Positions 1-7,507 of a DNA stretch of 12,509 bases are shown here, piece by piece. The stretch spans positions 1-12,509 of the forward strand of contig SCVU01000714.1 of the NCBI GenBank assembly GCA_004296785.1, written 5' to 3'. The position numbers and the translations under genes were made by a program. Source of the DNA: Planctomycetota bacterium. GTDB lineage: Bacteria; Planctomycetota; UBA1135; GCA-002686595. Numbering within the stretch: the stretch's first letter is position 1; each line of letters begins with the position of its first letter. The notes beneath the pieces were generated by a model. The model made no database searches and had not been told where the DNA came from. It was given only the letters and a program-made list of their open reading frames with translations.

Positions 1-1804
1 CGAGGCCGCCGCCGTTGCCGAGCGCGGCGAGCGCGGCGACCGTCACGTCGTCCGTGCGCCCGTTCAGCGCGTCGACGAGGTCCGCCGCCGCCGGGCCGAG
101 CACCTGGCCGCGCGCGGCGAGCTCCGCCAGCGCCTGGCACGACGCCAGCGCGAGCTGTTGCGCTTCCTCGCGGTCGCGGTTCATCGAGCCGGCGAAGGCC
201 GCGTCGAGCTTGGAGAGGTCGTCGTCCTTCGAGACGACGCCCGCGATGCGATCGCCGAAGGCCGCGCCGGCGTTCTCGTCGGCCGACAGCAGCAGCACCG
301 GCGCCTGGTGCGATTCGCGCAGCTCGTCGAGCACCTGCGCGGACGTCATGTCCGGCAGCTCGTTCGCGAGCAGCACGACGTCGACGCCCGGCATGCGACG
401 CGCGCCGGCCAGCGCCATCGCGCCCGAGTTGAAGCTCGCGACGTGGACGCCGCGCTTGGCCAGCAGGCCGCCGAGCGCGGCCGCGCGCGCTTCGTTGCCG
501 TCGACGAGCACCGCGATGCGCATCACTTGGCGGCTGGCCGCTTCACCGAGCGCGGGCACGGTGCCCTCGACCAGCGCGCTGCGGCTCGACAGCGTCGAGT
601 GCGCGATCGCGAGCGCGGCGTGCGAACGCAGCCCGCCGTTCTGTGATTGCAGCGCGGTCTGCAGGCTCGGCGCGGCGCCGGCACCGGCGCGACCGAGCGC
701 GCGGATCAGCTGCACCGCCGCGGCCTCGTCGCCCTGCGCGAGCGAAGCGCCGAGCGCGGAGTCGAGCGCGGCCGGACCGAGCGCCTGCAGCGCGCCGAGC
801 GCCATGTCGACCTGCGGCTTGAACGCGCTGACGTCCTCGCCGCGCGCGGCGAGCGCATCGAGGCGCGCGTGCTGCGCCGAGAGGGCGCGCGCGAGACCCG
901 CGAGCGCGCGGACGTCGCCGCCGCTGATCGCCAGGGCCTTGTAGTAGCACTGCTTGGCGAGCTCGTCGCCGTGCAGCGCGACCGGGACCTGCGCGTGCAC
1001 GAGCTTGCCGCCGCGCCAGTTCCACACGCTGCCGGTGGTCGCGTACGGCTTGAGCGCGCTGCCGTCGTGGTACGCGTCGCCGAGCGCGACGAGGCCGGCG
1101 ACCGGATCCACCGCGCCGCCCATGCGCGCGAGGCCTTCGCGCGCGGCACCCTGCACGCCGCCGGCCGCGTCGTTGGCCGCGAGCCACGACAACAGCGGCG
1201 CCGCGCGGCGATCGCCGGCGTAGCCGAGCGCGAGCGCGACGTTGCGCCGCAGGCTCGCGTTGTCCGATTCGAGCGCCGCGATCAGCGGCTGCACGACGTC
1301 CTCGCCCATCTGCGCGAGCGCGTTGATGTACAGCACCGCGCGATCGTCGTTCGAGTCGGCCGACAGCGCGCCCAGCATGTGCGGGACCGCGTACTCGCCG
1401 TGCTCGGCGGCGAGCTTCGCGAGCGCCGGGCGGCGCACTGCGACGTCCTCGTTCCCCACGTCCTTCAAGAGCGCCCCGATTGCGGCCGCGTCATCGCGGC
1501 GCTGCGCGCGGCCGGCCTCGGCCAGCGTCATCAGTCGGCGCGCGGCGAGCTCGAACTGACCTTGCTTGGCGAGCAGCTCGAGCCAGATCTGGTGGTCGGT
1601 GGCCTTCCACAGCTCGTAGGCGGCCTCGTGCGACGGATCCGCGGCCAGCACCGCCTGGAACGCGGCCAGCGCCTCGGCGTCCTTGCCCTGCTTCAGCAGC
1701 GCAACCCCGCGATTGAACTGCTCTTGCACGCCATCTTGACTGAAGGCCGGGAACGCCAGCGCGGCGGCGAGGGTGGCGGGCAGGACGAGGCGGCGGAAGA
1801 GCAT
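1..1804 (-). CDS. Secreted TPR/HEAT-repeat protein with a degenerate receiver domain (3' end outside window)
   Basis: The frame is open from ATG at 1804 to the left edge, giving 601 residues without a stop. The start is supported by GAGGAG at 1809-1814, 4 nt upstream, and by a signal peptide (MLFRRLVLPATLAAALAFPA, cleavage near FSQ). Residues about 27-66 look like a TPR (QFNRGVALLKQGKDAEALAA). Residues about 100-225 and 285-425 are alpha-helical HEAT/PBS-lyase-like repeats (for example DNASLRRNVALALGYAGD). Residues about 428-540 resemble a CheY-like receiver (MRIAVLVDGNEAR, VDVVLLANELPDM, APVLLLSAD, VVSKDDD), but the phosphoacceptor Asp is replaced by Ala480. HEAT-like sequence resumes after it. 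HEAT repeats are usually binding scaffolds. No enzymatic motif is visible and I do not assign a function. Whether the receiver-like segment is a true pseudo-receiver needs structure prediction. Confidence 0.8.
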   Translation of the reverse strand, partial: MLFRRLVLPATLAAALAFPAFSQDGVQEQFNRGVALLKQGKDAEALAAFQAVLAADPSHEAAYELWKATDHQIWLELLAKQGQFELAARRLMTLAEAGRAQRRDDAAAIGALLKDVGNEDVAVRRPALAKLAAEHGEYAVPHMLGALSADSNDDRAVLYINALAQMGEDVVQPLIAALESDNASLRRNVALALGYAGDRRAAPLLSWLAANDAAGGVQGAAREGLARMGGAVDPVAGLVALGDAYHDGSALKPYATTGSVWNWRGGKLVHAQVPVALHGDELAKQCYYKALAISGGDVRALAGLARALSAQHARLDALAARGEDVSAFKPQVDMALGALQALGPAALDSALGASLAQGDEAAAVQLIRALGRAGAGAAPSLQTALQSQNGGLRSHAALAIAHSTLSSRSALVEGTVPALGEAASRQVMRIAVLVDGNEARAAALGGLLAKRGVHVASFNSGAMALAGARRMPGVDVVLLANELPDMTSAQVLDELRESHQAPVLLLSADENAGAAFGDRIAGVVSKDDDLSKLDAAFAGSMNRDREEAQQLALASCQALAELAARGQVLGPAAADLVDALNGRTDDVTVAALAALGNGGGL

Positions 1805-1848
1805 GAGTCTCCTCGGGACGAGGTCGGGGGACGGGGGGAGGGGCAGGG

Positions 1849-1876
1849 ATGATACTCCGGGGGGCGCCCGATTCAA
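1849..1876 (-). promoter_or_regulatory. Predicted sigma-70-type promoter of the HEAT-repeat gene
   Basis: On the minus strand there is TTGAAT (1876-1871), a 16-nt spacer and TATCAT (1854-1849), matching 4/6 and 5/6 of the housekeeping consensus in an otherwise G/C-rich gap. Transcription would start near 1842, about 38 nt upstream of the ATG at 1804. The HEAT-repeat gene can therefore be transcribed independently of anmK-nagZ upstream. This is a pattern match only. Confidence 0.5.
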
Positions 1877-1914
1877 GCCGACGCGGCCGGCCGACGGACC
1901 CTCGCGGGACCTAC

Positions 1915-3450
1915 CTAGCTGGCTCGCGGCGACGAGCAACCGGCGAAGCCGCCGGGTTGCGCGACGGGCAGCCGTCCGCGGGCGCCGGCGAACCCGATGG
2001 CGAGCCCGCGCGCGACCGCGAGCTGCTGCGGCGGGGAGGGCGCGTGCGCGACGACGAGTGCGAGCTCCGGCCTCCCCCACAGGCCCGCGGGCAGCACCTG
2101 CGGCGAGCCGAACCACAACAGGCCCGCGCGGCCGCGGCGCGCGAGCTCGCGCTCGATGCGCGCGAGCAGGTCGCGCTCGACGTCGCGATCGAGCCCCGCG
2201 CGCCCGCGGCCCATGCCGACGACGCAGGCCGCGGCGAACGCGGTCGCGCGCGGCTGCACGGCGGGCGCCGCGCGCACGAGCAGCTCGAGCCGCTGCACCG
2301 GATCCGCGCCGGCGCCGTGCACGACCTCGAGCGCGGCCGGACCGAGCGCCCACCCGCCCGGGCCGACGACCAGCGAGGCATCGGCCAGCGCTTCGAGTTC
2401 GAGCGCGGCGTCCGGCGGCGCGGCCGTCGGCACCGCCGCCGCAAGCTGCCGCAGCCGCGCGCCGGCGGCGGCGAGGGTGTCCGCGTCGAGCGCCCCCGCA
2501 CGGACCGCCGCGCACAGCTCCGCGGCCGCGCGCTCGGCCGAGGCGGGACCGAGCAGCAGATCGCAGCCGGCGCGCAGCGCGCGCGCGTGCACGTCGTCGA
2601 GCCGCGCGAGCGCGCCCATCGCCAGGCCGTCGGTCAGCACTGCGCCGTCCCAGCCGAGCTCGTCGCGCAACAGCTCCCCCACGGCGCGGCGCGACAGGCT
2701 CGTCGGCTCGCCGGACGCGCTGGTCAGCGCGGGCGCGTCGAGGTGCGCGACCATCACCGCGCCGAGCGCGCGCGGCCGCGCGGCCGCGTGCGGACCGAGC
2801 AGCGCGCGGTACGGCGCGAGCTCGACCGCGTCGAACTCCGCGCGCGACTTCGCGACCAGCGGCAGCACGGTGTGGCTGTCCTGCTCGGTGTCGCCGTGGC
2901 CGGGAAAGTGCTTGAGGCAGCCGAGCGCTCCGCCGCGCGCGAGCCCTTCGAGCCACGCGCGCGCGCGCCGCGCGACCGCGTGCGGCTCGTCGCCGAAGCT
3001 GCGCGTCGCGATGATCGGATTGTCGCGCCGCGTGTTGACGTCGACGACCGGCGCGAGCACGAGCTCGACGCCGAGCGCGCGCGCATCGCGCGCGGTGCGC
3101 TCGCCGGCCTGCTCGAGCGCGCGCGCGTGACCGCCCGCGTCGGCCGCGGCGAGCGCGAGCGCCGGCGGCAGCCGCGGCGCCTCGGGAAAGTGCAGGCCCG
3201 CGCCCTCCTCGAGATCGCAGCATACCGCCGGTCGCGGCAGCGCCTCGCGCGCCGCGAACGCGCGCAGCTCGGCGAGCTCGCGCGCCAGTCCGTCCTGCGT
3301 CGCGCGCGTTTCGAGCGAGCGCCCGAACGCGATCACCCACAGCGGCGGAAAGCGCCGCAGGTACGCGGGGCTCGGCCGCGGGCCGCCGACGCGCCACTCG
3401 GGCGCGATCACGGCGCCGACGAGGCACTCGAGCTCGCGCGCGCCGATCAC
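1915..3450 (-). CDS. nagZ: Beta-N-acetylhexosaminidase, glycoside hydrolase family 3 (NagZ-like)
   Basis: This 511-residue GH3 enzyme probably removes GlcNAc from GlcNAc-anhydroMurNAc during peptidoglycan recycling. The NagZ signature KHFPGHGDTEQDSH lies at residues 180-193 and includes the Asp-Ser-His acid/base loop. The nucleophile is likely Asp274 in TDGLAMGAL. The N-terminal substrate motif is CDLEEGAG (Asp79) rather than the classical DQEGGR, resembling the GH3 subgroup with a D-F-E-R-G-A-G-type motif. Residues beyond about 350 form a GH3 C-terminal domain, so the protein is longer than the roughly 340-residue E. coli NagZ. No signal peptide is visible, which suggests the cytoplasm. The start chosen is GTG at 3450; its GTGA overlaps the TGA of anmK, implying translational coupling, and no ATG precedes the conserved region. 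Stop TAG is at 1915-1917. A beta-glucosidase role is less likely because of the DSH loop and the anmK neighbour. Confidence 0.85.
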   Translation of the reverse strand: MIGARELECLVGAVIAPEWRVGGPRPSPAYLRRFPPLWVIAFGRSLETRATQDGLARELAELRAFAAREALPRPAVCCDLEEGAGLHFPEAPRLPPALALAAADAGGHARALEQAGERTARDARALGVELVLAPVVDVNTRRDNPIIATRSFGDEPHAVARRARAWLEGLARGGALGCLKHFPGHGDTEQDSHTVLPLVAKSRAEFDAVELAPYRALLGPHAAARPRALGAVMVAHLDAPALTSASGEPTSLSRRAVGELLRDELGWDGAVLTDGLAMGALARLDDVHARALRAGCDLLLGPASAERAAAELCAAVRAGALDADTLAAAGARLRQLAAAVPTAAPPDAALELEALADASLVVGPGGWALGPAALEVVHGAGADPVQRLELLVRAAPAVQPRATAFAAACVVGMGRGRAGLDRDVERDLLARIERELARRGRAGLLWFGSPQVLPAGLWGRPELALVVAHAPSPPQQLAVARGLAIGFAGARGRLPVAQPGGFAGCSSPRAS

Positions 3451-4652
3451 CGCGCTGCCGACTCCGGCGCCGACCAAGGACTGAGCTTGCCGAGCACGCG
3501 CGGCGCGCGCGCGCCCGTCGCCGCGCGCGCATCGAGCGGCCGGCCGAGCACGCAGTGCGCACCGAGCAGCGCGAACGCCAGCGCCTCGCGCGCCTTCGGA
3601 TCGACGCCGTGCGCAGAGCTCGCGACGACGCGCGCGCGCGTGCGGCGCGCGAGCGCGGCGAGCAGTCCGGGGTGCAGCGCGCCGCCGCCGGCCACGACGA
3701 GCTCGCGCGGCGCGACCGCGTCGTACGCCGCGCCGTGCGCGCGCGGCGCATGGTGCTCGAGCGCGAGCGCGACGTGCGCCGCGACGAAGTCGACCGCGCT
3801 CGCGAGCACGTCCTCGGGTCGCGCGCCGCGCGCGCGCTCGAGCACGCGGTCGAGCCACGCCTCGCCGAACGTGTCGCGCCCCGTGCTCTTCGGCGGCGGC
3901 GCGGCGAAGTACGGATGCGCGAGCCACGCCGCGACGAGTCGCTCGTCCGCGCTCCCCGCCGCCGCGCGCCGGCCGTCGCGGTCGAACGGCTCGTCGTACA
4001 GCCGCCGCGCGAGCCCGTCGAGCAGCGCGCCGCACGGACCGGTGTCGAGGTTCAGCGCGAGCTCGCCGCGCGCGTCGAACAGCGCGGCGTTCGCGATGCC
4101 GCCGAGGTTGAGCACCGCGCCGGGCAGTTCGAGGCGCGGGAACAGCGCGCGCTCGACCAGCGCGACGAGCGGTGCGCCCTGCCCGCCCGCCGCGACGTCG
4201 CGCCAGCGGAAGTCGCTCGCCGCCGCGCAGCCGGCCGCCTCGGACACGCAGTCGCCGTCGCCGAGCTGCAGCGTCGCGGCATCCGCGCTCGCGCCGTCGT
4301 GGTGCCAGACGGTCTGTCCGTGCGAGGCGACGAGATCGAGCGCGAGTCCGTGCGCACTCGCGACTGCGCGCGCGGCGCGTCCGAACGCGAAACCGAGGTC
4401 GCGCTGCAGGCGCGCGAGCTCGCCGAGCGCGACGAGCCCGCCGTCGCGGCGCTCGAGCAGCGCGCGCACGCGCGCGTGCAGCGCGGGCTCGAACGGGACG
4501 ACGTCGAACGCGAGCGGTTCGAACGCGAGCTGCGGTCCGCCCGCGCGCACGAGCGCGACGTCGATGCCGTCGGCGGAAGTGCCCGACATCACGCCGGCGA
4601 TCACCGCGTCGCCGCGCTCGCAGCGCGCGACGAGCTCGTGCCAGCCGCTCAT
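3447..4652 (-). CDS. anmK: Anhydro-N-acetylmuramic acid kinase
   Basis: AnmK opens the 1,6-anhydro ring of anhydroMurNAc and phosphorylates it with ATP to give MurNAc-6-phosphate, a cytoplasmic step in cell-wall recycling. The 401-residue product is slightly longer than the usual 370 or so. It shows the family motifs in order: GVMSGTSADGIDVALV (residues 20-35, ATP binding), SHGQTVWHHDG, LNLGGIANAALF, DTGPCGALLD with the presumed catalytic base Asp203, GGGALHP, and DPKAREALAFALLG near the C-terminus. The start is ATG at 4652. No Shine-Dalgarno sequence precedes it, and a putative -10 box ends only 9 nt upstream, so the mRNA may be nearly leaderless. It is the first gene of an operon with nagZ, which acts on the preceding substrate. 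MurQ, the next enzyme in the classical pathway, is not in the window. Confidence 0.92.
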   Translation of the reverse strand: MSGWHELVARCERGDAVIAGVMSGTSADGIDVALVRAGGPQLAFEPLAFDVVPFEPALHARVRALLERRDGGLVALGELARLQRDLGFAFGRAARAVASAHGLALDLVASHGQTVWHHDGASADAATLQLGDGDCVSEAAGCAAASDFRWRDVAAGGQGAPLVALVERALFPRLELPGAVLNLGGIANAALFDARGELALNLDTGPCGALLDGLARRLYDEPFDRDGRRAAAGSADERLVAAWLAHPYFAAPPPKSTGRDTFGEAWLDRVLERARGARPEDVLASAVDFVAAHVALALEHHAPRAHGAAYDAVAPRELVVAGGGALHPGLLAALARRTRARVVASSAHGVDPKAREALAFALLGAHCVLGRPLDARAATGARAPRVLGKLSPWSAPESAAR

Positions 4653-4661
4653 CGGCGCGCG

Positions 4662-4691
4662 AGTATGGCAGACGCCCCGCGCGCATGTCAG
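4662..4691 (-). promoter_or_regulatory. Predicted promoter of anmK-nagZ, overlapping the divergent gene's RBS
   Basis: On the minus strand there is CTGACA (4691-4686, 5/6), an 18-nt spacer and CATACT (4667-4662, 4/6). Transcription would begin near 4655, only a few nt before the anmK ATG, consistent with the missing Shine-Dalgarno sequence. The -35 box overlaps the AGGA ribosome-binding site (4690-4693) of the divergent regulator. This is a pattern match only. Confidence 0.4.
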
Positions 4692-4700
4692 GATCGCGGC

Positions 4701-6143
<1,443 letters not shown>

Positions 6144-6146
6144 GAA

Positions 6147-6752
6147 TCACAGCCGCGCGAGCGATGCGCGCGCTTCCGAGACGTCGAGTTGCTCCGCCGC
6201 GAGGACGTCGAGGAAATCGGCAGCCATCGGCGCGAGGGCCGGATTGGTCAACGTGACCTCCGTGGCCCGCGCCGACGGCAGCGTCCCGGCGACCGAAGCC
6301 CGATACGCCGTTCGAATGTGGATGTCGCCCAGCGGATACTGCGGCTCGGGCGGGTTCAGCCACGCAGCCCAGTGGTGCTGGTCGACACGCAGCTCGAGCT
6401 CGCAGTCAATCGTGGCGTACAACGGGTTCCACGCGTACTCGTAGCTGCGACCGAACAGCACCTGCGGCTTTTCGTCCGGCAAGGGGCCCGTCGGAAAGAA
6501 CGGGAGGTCGTTGAACACATACTCGGGATAGCGCGCGCGCAGCTGTTCCGCGGTCCCGTCCTTGGGCCACGGCCCCGTCCGGTACTTCTTCGACAGCAGG
6601 TAAGCGTCGATCCGCTCCACCACGGCTGTCTGACGGCGCCAGTTCTCGTGCTTGCGCAGTGTGCAGTCGGTCGGGAGCAGCGTGAGCAGCGCTCCGATGG
6701 CGAGCGAAGCAATGACGCTGCGCCGCATCCTGATTGGCGAGGCTGCAGTCAT
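6147..6752 (-). CDS. Small probably exported protein of unknown function
   Basis: I do not recognise this 201-residue protein. An N-terminal stretch (MRRSVIASLAIGALLTLLP) looks like a signal peptide or membrane anchor. A cysteine follows in PTDC, but this is a poor lipobox, so lipoprotein status is doubtful. The remainder is rich in W, Y and P (KYRTGPWPKDGTAEQLRARY, SYEYAWNPLY, QHHWAAWLNPPEPQYPLGD) and seems to be a single soluble domain. The composition is less GC-extreme than the neighbouring genes, and it is the only frame here with such ordinary protein composition, which supports it being real. The start could be ATG at 6752 (given here) or 6728; neither has a good Shine-Dalgarno sequence. 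It converges on the response regulator with only 3 bp between the stop codons, leaving no room for a terminator between them. Confidence 0.7.
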   Translation of the reverse strand: MTAASPIRMRRSVIASLAIGALLTLLPTDCTLRKHENWRRQTAVVERIDAYLLSKKYRTGPWPKDGTAEQLRARYPEYVFNDLPFFPTGPLPDEKPQVLFGRSYEYAWNPLYATIDCELELRVDQHHWAAWLNPPEPQYPLGDIHIRTAYRASVAGTLPSARATEVTLTNPALAPMAADFLDVLAAEQLDVSEARASLARL

Positions 6753-6763
6753 GTGCGGAATCG

Positions 6764-6793
6764 ATGCTAGGCGCGGGTTCCGGTATGGCGCAA
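6764..6793 (-). promoter_or_regulatory. Weak candidate promoter for the small exported protein
   Basis: On the minus strand there is TTGCGC (6793-6788), an 18-nt spacer and TAGCAT (6769-6764), matching 3/6 and 4/6 of consensus. The start point would lie about 5 nt before the ATG at 6752, giving an almost leaderless message that fits the lack of a ribosome-binding site. The site sits immediately beside the first hairpin of the structured element at 6807. The match is weak. Confidence 0.28.
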
Positions 6794-6806
6794 GCGAGTG
6801 CGCAGG

Positions 6807-6905
6807 GTCGCGCGCTTCGCGCGCGACTTGCGTGCGCGAGGACGCGCACGCGACTCTGCATTCGATCGGGCGCGCGGACGCGCCCGATCGAATGCAGAGT
6901 TCAAG
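6807..6905 (+). repeat. Three-hairpin structured element, copy 1
   Basis: Three stem-loops follow each other almost without spacers. Hairpin A has arms 6807-6815 and 6819-6827 (9 bp perfect, loop TTC). Hairpin B has arms 6830-6838 and 6843-6851 (9 bp perfect, loop AGGA). Hairpin C has arms 6853-6874 and 6879-6900 (22 bp perfect, loop CGGA, beginning ACTC and ending GAGT). The tail TCAAG follows at 6901-6905. No T-run follows, so this is not a standard intrinsic terminator. A second copy with the same order, loops and tail but different stem sequences lies at 7265-7366 on the other strand. The plus orientation is assigned by that alignment. The element could be a structured RNA, a palindromic dispersed repeat or a transposon end; I do not recognise the family. 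Confidence 0.85.
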
Positions 6906-6918
6906 TTGGGAGTGCGTT

Positions 6919-7061
6919 GAGATCGAAGCGGGCGTTGAGATCGAACGGCGCGTCGAGATCGAAGCGGGCGTCGAGATTGAAGCGACCGTTGCGATCGAAA
7001 CGCCCGCTGCGAGCGAGACGCGCGCGGAGAGCGAGCGCGCGTCGAGATCGAAACGCCCGCG
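6919..7061. repeat. 18-bp tandem repeat, about eight units
   Basis: Units based on GAGATCGAAGCGGGCGTT start at 6919, 6937, 6955, 6973, 6991, 7009, 7027 and 7044. The first five are close to consensus, the sixth and seventh are degenerate (the seventh is 1 nt short), and the eighth returns towards consensus. Because 18 is a multiple of three, all frames through it stay open and read as six-residue repeats (VEIEAG on plus). I treat these peptides as artefacts. The array starts 13 nt after the tail of the copy 1 hairpin element. Confidence 0.85.
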
Positions 7062-7264
7062 GAGGGTGAGCACGCCGTTCGAGCGTGGATGCGCCTCTTG
7101 GTGACGTCACGGCCGCGTCCGTCGAGTCGCTCTCCGATCTCCCGACTCTCTCCGGGCTCCCTGTCGACCGGCGTGTTCCGTTCCGCGCGCCCGTCGAAGG
7201 TCCCCGCGCCTCTCTCTCCGCGTCTCGCAGGCAACGCGCCTCGCGTTCTCGACGCGCCCCCCGC

Positions 7265-7366
7265 CTTGAACTCCGCGGATCGGAAGGGCGCGTCCGCGCG
7301 CCCCTCCGATCCGCGGAGTCGGGCGGCCGTCCTCGGCCGCCCAAGTCGCGCGCGCAGCGCGCGACT
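7265..7366 (-). repeat. Three-hairpin structured element, copy 2 (inverted)
   Basis: Read on the minus strand from 7366, the order matches copy 1. Hairpin A has arms 7366-7357 and 7353-7344 (10 bp, loop TGC). Hairpin B has arms 7342-7334 and 7329-7321 (9 bp, loop AGGA). Hairpin C has arms 7319-7297 and 7292-7270 (23 bp, loop CGGA, ACTC at one end and GAGT at the other), and the tail TCAAG follows at 7269-7265. Hairpin C has one non-Watson-Crick pair (7304 with 7285). It is G.U in minus-strand RNA but A.C on the plus strand, supporting the same element orientation as copy 1. Sequence after the tail (GCGTCGAGA against GCGTTGAGA in copy 1) is also similar. Confidence 0.85.
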
Positions 7367-7415
7367 CCCCACTCCCACTCCCCACTCCGACTCCCCCTAC
7401 CCCTCCCACGCCCCC
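7367..7415 (-). other. G-rich tract with G-quadruplex potential
   Basis: The plus strand has C-runs of 3-5 at 7367-7370, 7374-7376, 7380-7383, 7393-7397, 7400-7403, 7405-7407 and 7411-7415. The minus strand therefore has successive G-runs with mostly short loops (GGGG-AGT-GGG-AGT-GGGG). The repeated ACTCCC pattern gives an approximate 6-bp period. It lies directly between hairpin element copy 2 and the promoter at 7431. Quadruplex formation is a prediction from pattern only. Confidence 0.5.
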
Positions 7416-7430
7416 ACCGCCCACCTCACC

Positions 7431-7458
7431 TTGACACCCCACACCCCCTCGCTACGTT
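7431..7458 (+). promoter_or_regulatory. Predicted sigma-70-type promoter of the FG-GAP/GSDH operon
   Basis: A perfect -35 box TTGACA (7431-7436), a 16-nt spacer and TACGTT (7453-7458) precede the FG-GAP gene. Transcription would start near 7465, leaving a leader of about 43 nt that contains the GGGGAG ribosome-binding site at 7498-7503. The perfect -35 in a C-rich context makes this the best promoter match in the window, although the -10 is only 3/6. Confidence 0.5.
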
Positions 7459-7507
7459 CGATCCCGAGGAGCTCGATCTCGCCGAGTTCCGTTTCGCGGG
7501 GAGACAC

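Larger units (their letters stand above)
6753..7507. other. Structured non-coding intergenic region
   Basis: No convincing gene is present in these 755 bp. Several frames are open on both strands, but they run through hairpins and tandem repeats and have low-complexity Arg/Ser/Ala or VEIEAG-type composition. The region holds two convergent copies of a three-hairpin element (6807-6905 and 7265-7366), an 18-bp tandem repeat (6919-7061), a C-rich/G-rich tract (7367-7415) and a promoter for the operon to the right (7431-7458). Apart from a GTGACGTCAC palindrome at 7101-7110, I see nothing specific in 7062-7264. Confidence 0.75.

Noticed and set aside
4666..4680. Sigma-54 -24/-12 promoter (TGGCA and a GG-N10-GC spacing) ahead of the response regulator
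   Set aside because: The -12 half reads CCGC instead of TTGC, and GG-N10-GC spacing is common by chance at this GC content. The implied start would fall inside the ribosome-binding site.
6853..6900. Intrinsic terminator at the 22-bp hairpin
   Set aside because: No T-tract follows on either strand, and no gene end reaches it: the flanking genes both read away from it. It is better explained as part of the repeated three-hairpin element.
6652..7104. A 150-codon plus-strand frame with VEIEAG repeats
   Set aside because: The periodic peptide is a direct consequence of an 18-bp tandem repeat. The frame also runs through the perfect hairpins and is antisense to the start of the 6752 gene, and there is no ribosome-binding site.
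7101..7110. GTGACGTCAC palindrome as an operator
   Set aside because: A 10-bp palindrome of mostly GC bases occurs once, is not near the promoter at 7431, and no matching second site is seen.
6807..7366. CRISPR array
   Set aside because: The repeats are either directly adjacent 18-bp units without unique spacers or two inverted hairpin elements. No cas genes are present.
6767..7378. A 203-codon minus-strand frame across the intergenic region
   Set aside because: It is Arg/Gly/Ala-rich and passes through both hairpin elements and the tandem array. Stem covariation between the copies changes the peptide freely, which argues for structure and against coding.
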